From contig NZ_LFCV01000013.1 of NCBI RefSeq assembly GCF_001037465.1, positions 1 to 64,000 of the forward strand: DNA of 64,000 nucleotides, given 5' to 3'. Shown piece after piece: positions 25,853 through 33,657 of this stretch; positions within the stretch are counted from its first letter, which is position 1; each line of letters starts with the position of its first letter. Source of the stretch: Xenorhabdus khoisanae (GTDB taxonomy: Bacteria; Pseudomonadota; Gammaproteobacteria; Enterobacterales; Enterobacteriaceae). The notes under the pieces are model-generated. The model searched no databases and had not been told where the DNA came from. It saw nothing but the letters and a program-made list of their open reading frames with translations. The translations under genes were made by a program, and so were the position numbers.

Positions 25853-26461
25853 TCATTGCGAAAAACTGAACGCGGGTGCTTTCGCTCTGAATCCCGCCGC
25901 ACTCTCAACGATGACTTCCCCCTGAGATTTTATTGTCGTTTTGCCGCCTACATTCAGAAAAAAATCACCGGTAGCATGGTGGAATACATCACCGGCTTCA
26001 TTCATCCCTATACACGCCCCGCTTGCCATATTGGTAATCGATATACCGCCACCAGCGGTATGGATAACAAGTAAGTTATTGCGCTTATACACGAAGTCTT
26101 TTGTGGGCGATAAAGCCGGCAGGGGCGGGGCACCTTCAACGGCTGGGGGGTCATAGGCTCCGCTTTGACCGGATGCTTCCGGGGCGACGTTCGGGATACC
26201 ATTGGGGGCATCCTGTGCTGCACCGGTGATCATTGGGTAGCGACTGTCGCCCCCATAGGGAAACTCAACCCACACCAGATCGCCTGTCACGGCGGGGGTA
26301 AATGCACCGCCAATTGACAGGCGATACTCAGCCCACGGCAAAGCATCATCGGGCACACCCTCCCATAATGGTAACAGCTTCACTTTTGCTTTCATGAGCC
26401 CCGCTGGGTGCTCTGTAGCGACGATGATGGCCCGATGACTACCATAGATAGCATTATTCAC
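25853..26461 (-). CDS. Baseplate central spike protein with OB fold (gp5/gpV-like)
   Basis: This 202-residue protein has an OB-fold region (YGSHRAIIVATEHPAGLMKA, LWEGVPDDALPWAEYRL, GDLVWVEFPYGGDSRYPMIT), a proline-rich linker, and a carboxyl part with short beta repeats (GGGISITNMASGACIGMNEA, FFLNVGGKTTIKSQGEVIVE) typical of a triple-stranded spike. It is the last gene of the second leftward virion operon, where P1 has gene 5. It probably trimerises and carries the PAAR tip at its end. No lysozyme domain is present. Confidence 0.75.
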   Translation of the reverse strand: MNNAIYGSHRAIIVATEHPAGLMKAKVKLLPLWEGVPDDALPWAEYRLSIGGAFTPAVTGDLVWVEFPYGGDSRYPMITGAAQDAPNGIPNVAPEASGQSGAYDPPAVEGAPPLPALSPTKDFVYKRNNLLVIHTAGGGISITNMASGACIGMNEAGDVFHHATGDFFLNVGGKTTIKSQGEVIVESAAGFRAKAPAFSFSQ

Positions 26462-27434
26462 TGGGAACCCCCAAAATCATTCTGGTGCTGTAGGCAACAC
26501 GTTCTTCAAACTGCGTCACGCGCTCCACAATCATATTCTTGGGTATCGATTCATCAATGCGGTTATCAGGATCATAACGATGAATAACCACTTGTATGAC
26601 GGAACCCGCCTGAATCGCGGGATTTCCCGCACATTCAATGTCTAACTTTGGGATCAGAACCCGCCCCATGTTTTGCAGTGTCCCTAATTCTGCATCAGAT
26701 ACCATTTTCACCGGCAGTGAAGCATCCCCGAATGAACGATAGCCATCCGTCATGGAATAACCGACATAACGATGCTGCTTTGACGCTGTAACCGCGAAAT
26801 CTGAATTAAGGTTTCTCAGCTTTGTTATGCGGTACTTCGCTTGGGGATTGTTGTACTCGTATGTGAAAGCGGGTTTTGTTTTGATAAGGTTACTCATCGA
26901 CTTCAAATGGATTTTACCTCTGGCCGTCCATGCCAACGCACCATGATCTTTTGCCACTTGTCGAACCAGGGTGGCAGGTTTTTGCCCCATGTTTAAATGA
27001 TAGGTTCCAAGGCGGTTAAAGGGCTCAGTCACCGGCTTTAACCCTTTTGCCAGCGTGCGAATAATCTTCTCTGGTTCAGCATCGGCAAAAAAACGGGGAG
27101 TGCCGGTGGGGATCAGAAGAGTCCGCATAGCCGTAGAGATGCTGGTGATTGTCACGGTATCCATATTGAGTGGGGCAGAAACGATATAGAAATCCTCTTT
27201 AAATAATGCCTGTTCCCCTCCGGGATCGCCAAGCGTGACCGTGATCACTGCACCTTCTTTTACACCCATGTTATCCAGAACGTAGCCGGTCACATCACGG
27301 ATATTCAGTAGTAAAAGTGGGGCTGCTAATTTGGCAATTTCTATATACGCTACGGAGGTGACAGATTCTCGCGGTAATACCTCACCGTTGATCTCAATAG
27401 TCTGTAAAAGAAACTGATTAGATTGCTGTGCCAT
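26454..27434 (-). CDS. Baseplate hub protein (gp27/gpD-like)
   Basis: The protein is 326 residues from the ATG at 27434, which is preferred because the longer frame runs far into the upstream gene. The pattern NQFLLQTIEINGEVLPRESV, then DVTGYVLDNMGVKEGAVITV, FEDFYIVSAP-like blocks and RQVAKDHGALAWTARGKIHL matches hub proteins that seat the spike on the tube. It overlaps the spike gene by 8 bases. Gene order suggests the gene 6 position of P1, but the assignment as a hub is by fold pattern. Confidence 0.65.
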   Translation of the reverse strand: MAQQSNQFLLQTIEINGEVLPRESVTSVAYIEIAKLAAPLLLLNIRDVTGYVLDNMGVKEGAVITVTLGDPGGEQALFKEDFYIVSAPLNMDTVTITSISTAMRTLLIPTGTPRFFADAEPEKIIRTLAKGLKPVTEPFNRLGTYHLNMGQKPATLVRQVAKDHGALAWTARGKIHLKSMSNLIKTKPAFTYEYNNPQAKYRITKLRNLNSDFAVTASKQHRYVGYSMTDGYRSFGDASLPVKMVSDAELGTLQNMGRVLIPKLDIECAGNPAIQAGSVIQVVIHRYDPDNRIDESIPKNMIVERVTQFEERVAYSTRMILGVPSE

Positions 27435-28218
27435 GACTGTCTCTGCGTATTGTCTGTGGTGCGGTGGTGACGACGGTTTTCTCAATCTGTGGAACAACGG
27501 CATGTGCCATAATGATATCGGCCTGTACCTTTATACTGGCTTTGGCACCAAAAATGCGATCTTCCATGACAGGCAATGATACATCAGAAAAAGAAATTTC
27601 TCGGGCGGCATTGAACGCACATTCAATGTCCACCTCGGCATTGGCCATCTTTACTGACGCATGAAAGCTGGTGGCAATCATACTGGCAAAGTGGACAGCA
27701 ATGGCATTACACAGGAGTGATAAAGGCTCTTTCTCTGCTGACAATACAAAAATATCGTAAACAAGGTTGACTGGATGTGCGTCTAACACCGCAATGATCG
27801 TATCGCCTTCAAAAACTTCCCCGTATCTGTCCCGCCTTATCTGCCTGTCGTTCGGCATCACATCATAATCCATCGTGCGGGAGAGATTAATCACAGGCAG
27901 GGCTTCAGGGTTGGCATATTTGTTATCTGACTGGCTTTTTCTACCGGCTTTCGCTTGTCGCATGGTTCTAATGAAATCTTTAATGTCGTCGAAACGGCCA
28001 AGCAGGACCTGATCGCTTGATGGGCGATTGATAAACTCGACGAACCCCTGATTATGCAGATCTGGATGATTAACTTTGAGCCCTTTTAGGCTTGATGCGA
28101 TGTGATTCCCGACAGCAATATCAATGCCACGAAATCCACTGACTTCCCTTTCGCCAATGGGGTTCAGCTTCAGCGACTTAATACGCATTAAAATGTCGTG
28201 GCCTTCATCTTTGCTCAT
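27418..28218 (-). CDS. Virion structural protein of the spike operon
   Basis: The 266-residue product has no signal peptide or enzyme motif. It contains MRIKSLKLNPIGEREVSGFR and a later DRYGEVFEGDTIIAVLDAHP and FGAKASIKVQADIIMAHAVV, beta-rich segments usual in baseplate proteins. It overlaps the upstream gene by 14 bases and the hub gene by 17 bases, so it is translated as part of one block. Its exact role in the baseplate is unknown; P1 has gene 24 in about this place. Confidence 0.5.
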   Translation of the reverse strand: MSKDEGHDILMRIKSLKLNPIGEREVSGFRGIDIAVGNHIASSLKGLKVNHPDLHNQGFVEFINRPSSDQVLLGRFDDIKDFIRTMRQAKAGRKSQSDNKYANPEALPVINLSRTMDYDVMPNDRQIRRDRYGEVFEGDTIIAVLDAHPVNLVYDIFVLSAEKEPLSLLCNAIAVHFASMIATSFHASVKMANAEVDIECAFNAAREISFSDVSLPVMEDRIFGAKASIKVQADIIMAHAVVPQIEKTVVTTAPQTIRRDSHGTAI

Positions 28219-28945
28219 GGTCTGTCCCTAATGCTGACTGACTAAAATTTCTGGCCGGTATGCAGTAATAGAGTGAACCCACGGATGCCGTACCATACGT
28301 GAAAATACGTAGCACATACCAAAATCGGCGGGCTAATTGACCATCGGATAATTCTTCGTTCCATTCAAATATTGAGCCTATCGATACGCCTGTCGCGGCG
28401 GCTCTGATAACTAAAAAATCATCGATACCACCATCTTGATCGCCATCAGAATCAACGGCAGTAAATGATTCCCGTTCATCAGGACAGTCCAACACCTTCA
28501 CTTTTTGAGGATCGGTGTATGAAAGTTCTCTTTGATGGTTATTGAACTCAGTGAAAACCGGTATCTCAAGGCCATCGTCATTCGCCTTTGTGGGGGCATC
28601 ATCCCGGGGGCGATATAACAAAGCATCATAACTGTCTGGATCTTCCTCAATCATTTTTATCCAGTCCTGACGAACGAGATCATTGAGGGGCGTGTGCCCT
28701 CTGTATCGGGGGCTCAGGTTTAAGTCTGGCTCTCTTGTGGACAGGTGTTGTGGCAGAACGGCTTGCGCCGCTACGTCCTCATTTTCGACCAACGTCACGG
28801 TAGCGGGGGGCGGTGGCATATCATCTAAATCCACCAGCTCTGCATCCTGCGCTGATATGTGCGTGGTTGGCTGTAGCGGAGTGGAGCCCATTCCTGTGAT
28901 TTCATTGTCTGGCCTCTCATCCAGCCATTCGTCATAGCGGCTCAT
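28205..28945 (-). CDS. Acidic, proline-containing virion protein
   Basis: This 246-residue protein has a disordered, acidic amino part (DLDDMPPPPATVTLVENEDV) and a better ordered carboxyl part (FLVIRAAATGVSIGSIFEWN, WYVLRIFTYGTASVGSLYYC). It overlaps both neighbours by a few bases in the spike operon. It is likely a tail or baseplate component. No family is recognised. Confidence 0.5.
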   Translation of the reverse strand: MSRYDEWLDERPDNEITGMGSTPLQPTTHISAQDAELVDLDDMPPPPATVTLVENEDVAAQAVLPQHLSTREPDLNLSPRYRGHTPLNDLVRQDWIKMIEEDPDSYDALLYRPRDDAPTKANDDGLEIPVFTEFNNHQRELSYTDPQKVKVLDCPDERESFTAVDSDGDQDGGIDDFLVIRAAATGVSIGSIFEWNEELSDGQLARRFWYVLRIFTYGTASVGSLYYCIPARNFSQSALGTDHEQR

Positions 28946-30156
28946 GCGTTATTACCCCTAATCTGTTTTTTCATATACTCGTTAAATGCGGCTTCAGCTT
29001 GTTCTTGATCATTTCCTGACATAATGAGCGCATCAATGAAGGATTGTTTTTTCAGATTGAAAGCATCTTTCAGCTGCTGTTTTAACAGTTGTTCCTGGGC
29101 TTTCATTCGGTTGATTTGTTCCTGCTTCTTTTGCAGTTTTAAACGTTGTGAATCAGTAAGCCTTTTCGCTTTCTTCAGCTGTGAGCGTAAGGCATCAATT
29201 TTCTTCGGATCTTGAGTCAGTTTTCTTTCCAGTGCCTCCATGCGTTGTTGATAACGCCGGTATTCACTTTTTATCGCGTTGTGACTGGTTTTGCTTTTCC
29301 GGTTTCTGTTCAGTTGTTTTAGTTGCTCTTTCCCAAAAAACTCAGTTGTCTTTCTCTTATCATCCCCAAAGCTGGTGGTACGGGCATTTTTCTGTAACAG
29401 GCGGCCAACCTGCATTTGCCATGTTCCGGCCTGCATTCTGGTCATCGCATGAATAACGTGTTTACAGGCCACCCCTTTTAAGTTCGGGTTTCTGATTTTG
29501 GGGTAGATGTATTCTTTCGGGGGGCTAACCGCGAAATTCCCCGCTGTAGCAATATAGCGATACCAATAATGATGACGGCCACAATCGCAATCAAATGACA
29601 CTCGGCCAGTACACAACTGACGTACTACACGGGCGGTGTTGTTTTCTTTTTTTGACAGGTCTTCCATCGCGGTATCCCATTCCTCAAAGCGGATCTTCAC
29701 GCGGTGGTGTTTGTCTTCAGACTTGTCAGACGCAGTGACGCTGATAATAGCAACGTTGTGTTCCATACCGATAAATGAAGCTATTTTGATGCCTGATCCA
29801 TCATCAACCGCATTATTTGCCCGCTTGACGTCAATATTGGTGCAATTCGCTATCAGCTGGATATAGGTAATTCCGGCGATGTTAGTATTGAATCCAGACC
29901 GAACTTTTTGTCGGTTTTTTTCAAACGCCTTAAGATCTTCTTTTGTGAAGAACGTCCCGTCGCGCTTCTTTCCCAAGGCAATAACATCATCAAAACTTTT
30001 ATTTTTTAAAAGAGAAGGGGTGAGAAGCCGGGCAACCTTACGGCGGCGTTTGGCCTGCTGGTCGTTAGTGATTTGATTAAATAGCCGGTTAAATTCTTTT
30101 GGCATTAAACCATCAGTATCATACCGACCTGTTTCTGTGCGAGGAAAATTAATCAT
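28942..30156 (-). CDS. SWIM zinc finger and coiled-coil protein in the virion operon
   Basis: The 404-residue product has a SWIM-type zinc finger: FDCDCGRHHYWYRY near residue 190 and GVACKHVIHAMTRM near residue 231 give the CxC...CxH pattern. Residues about 290-380 are a long charged coiled coil (RRYQQRMEALERKLTQDPKK, KLQKKQEQINRMKAQEQLLK). It lies between gp53-like and acidic structural genes with overlaps of 4 and 8 bases, so it is probably in the virion or its assembly. SWIM fingers bind DNA or protein; this one is unusual in such an operon. P1 has gene 25 or 7 in this region. Confidence 0.6.
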   Translation of the reverse strand: MINFPRTETGRYDTDGLMPKEFNRLFNQITNDQQAKRRRKVARLLTPSLLKNKSFDDVIALGKKRDGTFFTKEDLKAFEKNRQKVRSGFNTNIAGITYIQLIANCTNIDVKRANNAVDDGSGIKIASFIGMEHNVAIISVTASDKSEDKHHRVKIRFEEWDTAMEDLSKKENNTARVVRQLCTGRVSFDCDCGRHHYWYRYIATAGNFAVSPPKEYIYPKIRNPNLKGVACKHVIHAMTRMQAGTWQMQVGRLLQKNARTTSFGDDKRKTTEFFGKEQLKQLNRNRKSKTSHNAIKSEYRRYQQRMEALERKLTQDPKKIDALRSQLKKAKRLTDSQRLKLQKKQEQINRMKAQEQLLKQQLKDAFNLKKQSFIDALIMSGNDQEQAEAAFNEYMKKQIRGNNA

Positions 30157-30481
30157 TCGTTACCTCCGGCGTGTCAGCATAGTGTCTGATCCTGTCGCGT
30201 ATCCAGGCGGCAGAAGGTAAGGAGAGGTTATCGCCTATCGGCAGGGGCTCTAATTCGCTTTCATGACCGGCCACCAGCCTGACAACCCAACGTAACACGG
30301 AATTTTTATAAACCCGATAGGCCACCAGATCGGCCCTAAATTCCTCATCGGGTTTAATGGTGTATGAGATGTTACTCGCGTGGTCGTATAACTGAGACTG
30401 GGCGATAATTTCGCGGTGTAGATAAGCACGAATGATGGGATCAGTAATACAGCGGTCATCCAGTCGTGAATATTCACTCAT
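30149..30481 (-). CDS. gp53-like baseplate wedge protein
   Basis: This 110-residue protein shows the gp53-like pattern in which a partner interface (DLVAYRVYKNSVLRWVVRLV) is followed by EPLPIGDNLSLPSAAWIRDR. In T4, gp53 joins neighbouring wedges. Overlaps of 4 bases with the gene at 30478 and 8 bases with the next gene indicate tight coupling. The assignment rests on a short pattern and the operon context. Confidence 0.55.
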   Translation of the reverse strand: MSEYSRLDDRCITDPIIRAYLHREIIAQSQLYDHASNISYTIKPDEEFRADLVAYRVYKNSVLRWVVRLVAGHESELEPLPIGDNLSLPSAAWIRDRIRHYADTPEVTND

Positions 30482-31131
30482 AAGATCACCGTATTGTTAT
30501 CAATGCGTGTGCCGGTTAATGTTGATGTGGCCGTTTCTTTTTCGGCTTTTTTGTCATAAGCACTGACAATATTAAAAAGCGATGTTAAGCGGGAAGGGGG
30601 CTCATCTACCGCTGCGGATTGCATGGCTTTAATGTACGCATCAGAGGCCACATTGTTGAACATGGTGCTGTAAACAACAAGCAGCATCAGGATATGTTCG
30701 GATGTAAGGGATTCCCAGTCAATACGATAGACAGGCTCACCCGCTGGATTGAATTCAACATCAATAAGGGATGGCGAGATCTCGTATAAGTTTTTTCCCT
30801 TGGGGGGATAAATGATACTGCCTTGCCGTTTCAGCTCATTATAGCGACCGGTTGCAACCACAATAACGGGACGGCCATCATGGTGTTTGTCGCTCAGCCT
30901 GACATTGATGGCCCCGATATGCTGAGCAATTTCGCCGCTGATCTCGTCCACCAACACCTTAAACCCGGCTCTTACCATTTTCGGAACATCTTTTGATAGC
31001 TCGTTCAGCATCGCTTTTCGTTTTGGCGGAAGTATTTTCCGGTCTTCCAAAATCAAATCACCCTCTTTAAAGACAGCACGTACCATAACGGTTTTTTTCA
31101 TTGTGCTGATCACTGCAATTCTCTGAATCAT
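30478..31131 (-). CDS. First gene of the spike operon, baseplate or assembly protein
   Basis: The product has 217 residues, with a basic amino half (EDRKILPPKRKAMLNELSKD) and a later region EHILMLLVVYSTMFNNVASD. Its ribosome binding site GGGAGAA lies 2 bases before the ATG at 31131 and follows directly after a terminator. That site is complementary to a loop of the C4-like RNA encoded just upstream, so translation of the operon may be controlled by antisense pairing. P1 places gene 26 near here, but I cannot confirm homology. Confidence 0.55.
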   Translation of the reverse strand: MIQRIAVISTMKKTVMVRAVFKEGDLILEDRKILPPKRKAMLNELSKDVPKMVRAGFKVLVDEISGEIAQHIGAINVRLSDKHHDGRPVIVVATGRYNELKRQGSIIYPPKGKNLYEISPSLIDVEFNPAGEPVYRIDWESLTSEHILMLLVVYSTMFNNVASDAYIKAMQSAAVDEPPSRLTSLFNIVSAYDKKAEKETATSTLTGTRIDNNTVIL

Positions 31132-31140
31132 AGTTCTCCC

Positions 31141-31171
31141 AAAAATAAAAAGGCCGCACTGGGCGGCCTCT
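31141..31171 (-). terminator. Intrinsic terminator of the C4-like RNA
   Basis: On the minus strand GGCCGC, loop CCAGT, GCGGCC is followed by TTTTTATTTTT. It lies directly before the GGGAGAA ribosome binding site of the downstream gene, so readthrough or processing is required for expression of that operon from further upstream. Confidence 0.85.
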
Positions 31172-31290
31172 GCTTTCAGGTATCTGGTTTCGCGCTGATA
31201 TCAAAGTTATGCAATCGTCGAAAAAGCTAACCTCACCTTCCAGAACCGCCCTTAAGCGGGAGAAATCGTAGCGCAACGACATGTTCGACA
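31141..31290 (-). ncRNA. C4-like antisense RNA
   Basis: The minus strand reads TGCGCTACGATTTCTCCCGC, TTAAGGGCGGTTCTGGAAGG and TGAGGTTAGC before ending in a GGCCGC/GCGGCC terminator. This is the pattern I remember for C4-type antisense RNAs of P1, P7 and many enterobacterial prophages. The segment TTCTCCC is exactly complementary to GGGAGAA, the ribosome binding site of the gene immediately downstream. In P1, C4 RNA blocks translation in this way. The promoter position is not fixed, so the 5' end is approximate. Confidence 0.6.
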
Positions 31291-31480
31291 GCAACAAAAA
31301 AACGCATTCCAACTTAAAAATAAAGTCTATTATTCAATATATTAGTGTAATTTACATTATTAACAATAAATGCCCGTTCAACGTTTAATCGTATTAATAT
31401 GGTCTTGAGATATTGATATGAAATTACCCGTGTCGCAAGCGACGGGAAATTCAACCCAAAAAAGATTAACAGGGGGCGTT

Positions 31481-31786
31481 ATGGATACAATTTTAAGAGA
31501 ACCGACGACTGTGGGTGAAATGCTCTCAGAAGAATTTTTAAAGCCACTGAATATTACTCAGGCAAAATTAGGCGAGGCACTTAATCTTTCCCGCCCGCGC
31601 ATTGCTGAAATTATCAATGGAAAACGCCGGATCAGCATCGAAGAGGCTGTAATGTTGGCAGCATTGTTTGAAACGGACTCTGACTTCTGGATTAACGTAC
31701 AAACCAGCCATGATCGCTGGGAAGCGCGGCAGCTGATGGCTCAGAAAACCAGTGTCAAACCTATCACGGCATTATTGGCGAGATGA
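31481..31786 (+). CDS. HigA-family antitoxin without adjacent toxin
   Basis: The start at 31481 (MDTILREPTTVGEMLSEEFL) is preceded by AGGGGG and matches the usual family start. The 101-residue protein has the VapI/HigA helix-turn-helix (LNITQAKLGEALNLSRPRIA) and the ending DSDFWINVQTSHDRWEARQL. The partner toxin normally lies just upstream on the same strand, but that space holds the C4-like RNA and no HigB frame. It is therefore an orphan antitoxin, possibly acting as a regulator or an anti-addiction factor. Confidence 0.8.
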   Translation: MDTILREPTTVGEMLSEEFLKPLNITQAKLGEALNLSRPRIAEIINGKRRISIEEAVMLAALFETDSDFWINVQTSHDRWEARQLMAQKTSVKPITALLAR

Positions 31787-31838
31787 CTTCAGCTGCTAAT
31801 GAGGGGGCGCGTAAGTGCCCCCTTGATTAAGTTACTTT

Positions 31839-32582
31839 TCACAAAACTCCATCAATCGACTCTGACGCATTTTCCCGCTTGTATTCAGCCATCTGAACCA
31901 CCAGCGCTAATTTGGCTTTTTCAACAGCCAGTCGCTCTTCCTCTTCAGGAACGCCTATCACGGCATATTGATCAAGTTCAGCAACGCGGACGCAATACGC
32001 CCAGAAAGAAGAATCTTGTTTGATGGCCTCGGCTGTTTGCGGTGAGATAAAGACCACATCATAGGTTTCCATATCCTGTTGAAAATACAGATAGGCGTTG
32101 CGGCCAATCCCTGCCTGCATTAAGCCATTATGTACGATGGCTTCTGTCATACTTTCGGATTGGGTCACACAGAATTCAGGAAGCTTGTGTTGAAAAGCCG
32201 TAGTGAAATTGATGCCGGTTGATGCCCCATTTGATGCAACGCGCCACTGTCCAACCAAATTGCCGTTTACCGTGACGACAGGATCAATAGTCATTGGGTA
32301 CTCCCGCATGATGAAGCGCGTAAACAACTCGTGAGTCATAGGGTTGTAGCAGGAACAGTTATATTGTTTCGCTAATTCTTTTTCACGCGCCAAATCGTGA
32401 TTTTTTGCGATAATCCAGCTTAATCCATTGGGCGCTTTCATCATGGCATCGCCTTCATTGGTCATGCCTTCGAGCTTAGAGCCTGCCAGTAATGCTGTGG
32501 CTATGTTGAGATCGAATGCGGAGTAGGTGCCTTCTTCACTACGATTAAGCGTAAAGTTATCAGCAAGAATATAACCGGTCAT
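31839..32582 (-). CDS. Unknown phage protein, 247 residues
   Basis: The protein has blocks such as ATALLAGSKLEGMTNEGDAM, YNCSCYNPMTHELFTRFIMR and VVFISPQTAEAIKQDSSFWA and no signal peptide or membrane segment. It follows the dUTPase-like gene after 8 bases on the same strand, so the two form an operon, probably involved in early metabolism or takeover. I do not recognise the family. Confidence 0.6.
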   Translation of the reverse strand: MTGYILADNFTLNRSEEGTYSAFDLNIATALLAGSKLEGMTNEGDAMMKAPNGLSWIIAKNHDLAREKELAKQYNCSCYNPMTHELFTRFIMREYPMTIDPVVTVNGNLVGQWRVASNGASTGINFTTAFQHKLPEFCVTQSESMTEAIVHNGLMQAGIGRNAYLYFQQDMETYDVVFISPQTAEAIKQDSSFWAYCVRVAELDQYAVIGVPEEEERLAVEKAKLALVVQMAEYKRENASESIDGVL

Positions 32583-32590
32583 GAAAATCC

Positions 32591-33115
32591 TTATTTATCC
32601 GTTTTTGATTTTGTGTTCTTGCCGTTTTCAGCTGAACTGGTTTCAGTCTCTGCTGCTTTATCCGTATTCACAGAACCAGTTTCGGCACGTTCTGCAAATT
32701 TTTCCTCTGAGACATCCTCAAATGAGGCCCTCGTGACTTCTTCAATTAATCCCTGGGCAACCAACATGCCGTCTTTGACAGTCAGTGGGAATGCACCAGA
32801 TTCAACAATCAATTTAATGATGATTTCATCACGATAATCAGAATCGACAACACCGACGCATTCCGCAGGGCGTGCATGATGTTCCTGTCCAAGGTCTTTA
32901 CGTGCATAAATCTTCATGCAATACCCATCAGGTATCGCAACTTTTATCCCTGTCCGAATGATGTAGGCGAGGTGTGATCTTCCGTCGTCAATTGTGGTAT
33001 ATAACGTGCAATCTACAGCGGTCAGATCGAACCCAGATGCACCTTCAGTGCGATAGGTAGGGATAACGGCCTTGGGGTGTGTGCGGCAGATAATGACAGG
33101 GACATGCTTAGTCAT
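32591..33115 (-). CDS. Trimeric dUTPase-like protein with altered motifs
   Basis: The 174-residue protein follows the dUTPase fold: motif 1 (TYRTEGASGFDLTA), motif 3 with its catalytic aspartate (GVVDSDYRDEI) and motif 4 (GMLVAQGLIEEV). Motif 2 is unusual (YARKDLGQEHHARP in place of the common PRSG), and the glycine-rich motif 5 is absent; instead there is a charged tail (KAAETETSSAENGKNTKSKT). It may hydrolyse dUTP to dUMP and pyrophosphate, or act as a regulator as some phage dUTPases do. A dispersed-motif copy lies 70 bp upstream. Confidence 0.75.
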   Translation of the reverse strand: MTKHVPVIICRTHPKAVIPTYRTEGASGFDLTAVDCTLYTTIDDGRSHLAYIIRTGIKVAIPDGYCMKIYARKDLGQEHHARPAECVGVVDSDYRDEIIIKLIVESGAFPLTVKDGMLVAQGLIEEVTRASFEDVSEEKFAERAETGSVNTDKAAETETSSAENGKNTKSKTDK

Positions 33116-33184
33116 GAGGGGACTCTCCTATTATGAAACGGCTGAATTCATATTAGAGTTGAGCTTTACTTTAAAAGTAAATTT

Positions 33185-33198
33185 CTATTTAGAATTTT
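33185..33198 (-). promoter_or_regulatory. Copy c of the dispersed AAATTCTAAAT motif, upstream of the dUTPase-like gene
   Basis: The minus strand reads AAAATTCTAAATAG followed by AAATTTACTT, pointing toward the dUTPase-like gene 70 bp away. Of all copies this one has the least regular T-rich tail. Confidence 0.55.
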
Positions 33199-33657
33199 AT
33201 TTATATGTCTTGTTGTGAACTTAAGAAGTGTGCAATAACCCATCGGTAAGGATTACGGTTGCAATTATGAAAGCGCATTCTATCTTGTTTCGATGATTTA
33301 AATACACAGCCAATAATCGTGATCAAGATCGATCAACAGAGTATCAGGCGTACATTTAGGGTGAGATGAAATCAAAAAAATAGAAAAGCCGATGCTCACG
33401 CATCGGCCTCCTACTAATCGCACAAATCCAACCAAAACAGAGCATTTTTGCTGAATTATGGGATCAGGATACCATTAAAAAGTTGCTCTTTTCCAGAGAT
33501 CTCTTGTCATGTGAATTTAATTTTTTCCTAGTTTAACTGTTTTATTTACATCACCAATAAATCTGCAAAGAAAGAACCTTGACTTTATTTCATATTATTC
33601 CTATTCCTATAATGGAAACTATTATCATAGCTATAAATTATAGAGAGTTTTATTTAT
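33199..33657. other. Intergenic region without a protein gene
   Basis: This 459-bp stretch contains a leftward terminator at 33370-33407 and the promoter of the XRE gene (TATAAT at 33608-33613, weak -35). A 13-bp palindrome CTATAAATTATAG lies just before the XRE gene and could be its operator. No coding frame was found. The terminator has no gene in front of it. Confidence 0.6.
33370..33407 (-). terminator. Intrinsic terminator without an upstream gene
   Basis: On the minus strand GCCGATGC, loop GTGA, GCATCGGC is followed by TTTTCTATTTTTTT. No leftward gene precedes it within the 250 bp up to the divergent XRE gene, which suggests a short untranslated transcript. Confidence 0.75.

Noticed and set aside
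31067-31312. An 81-residue leftward frame (MSLRYDFSRLRAVLEGEVSF...) as a protein gene
   Set aside because: It overlaps the terminator and the start of gene 30478 and coincides with the C4-like RNA; the recurring translation is better explained by RNA conservation.
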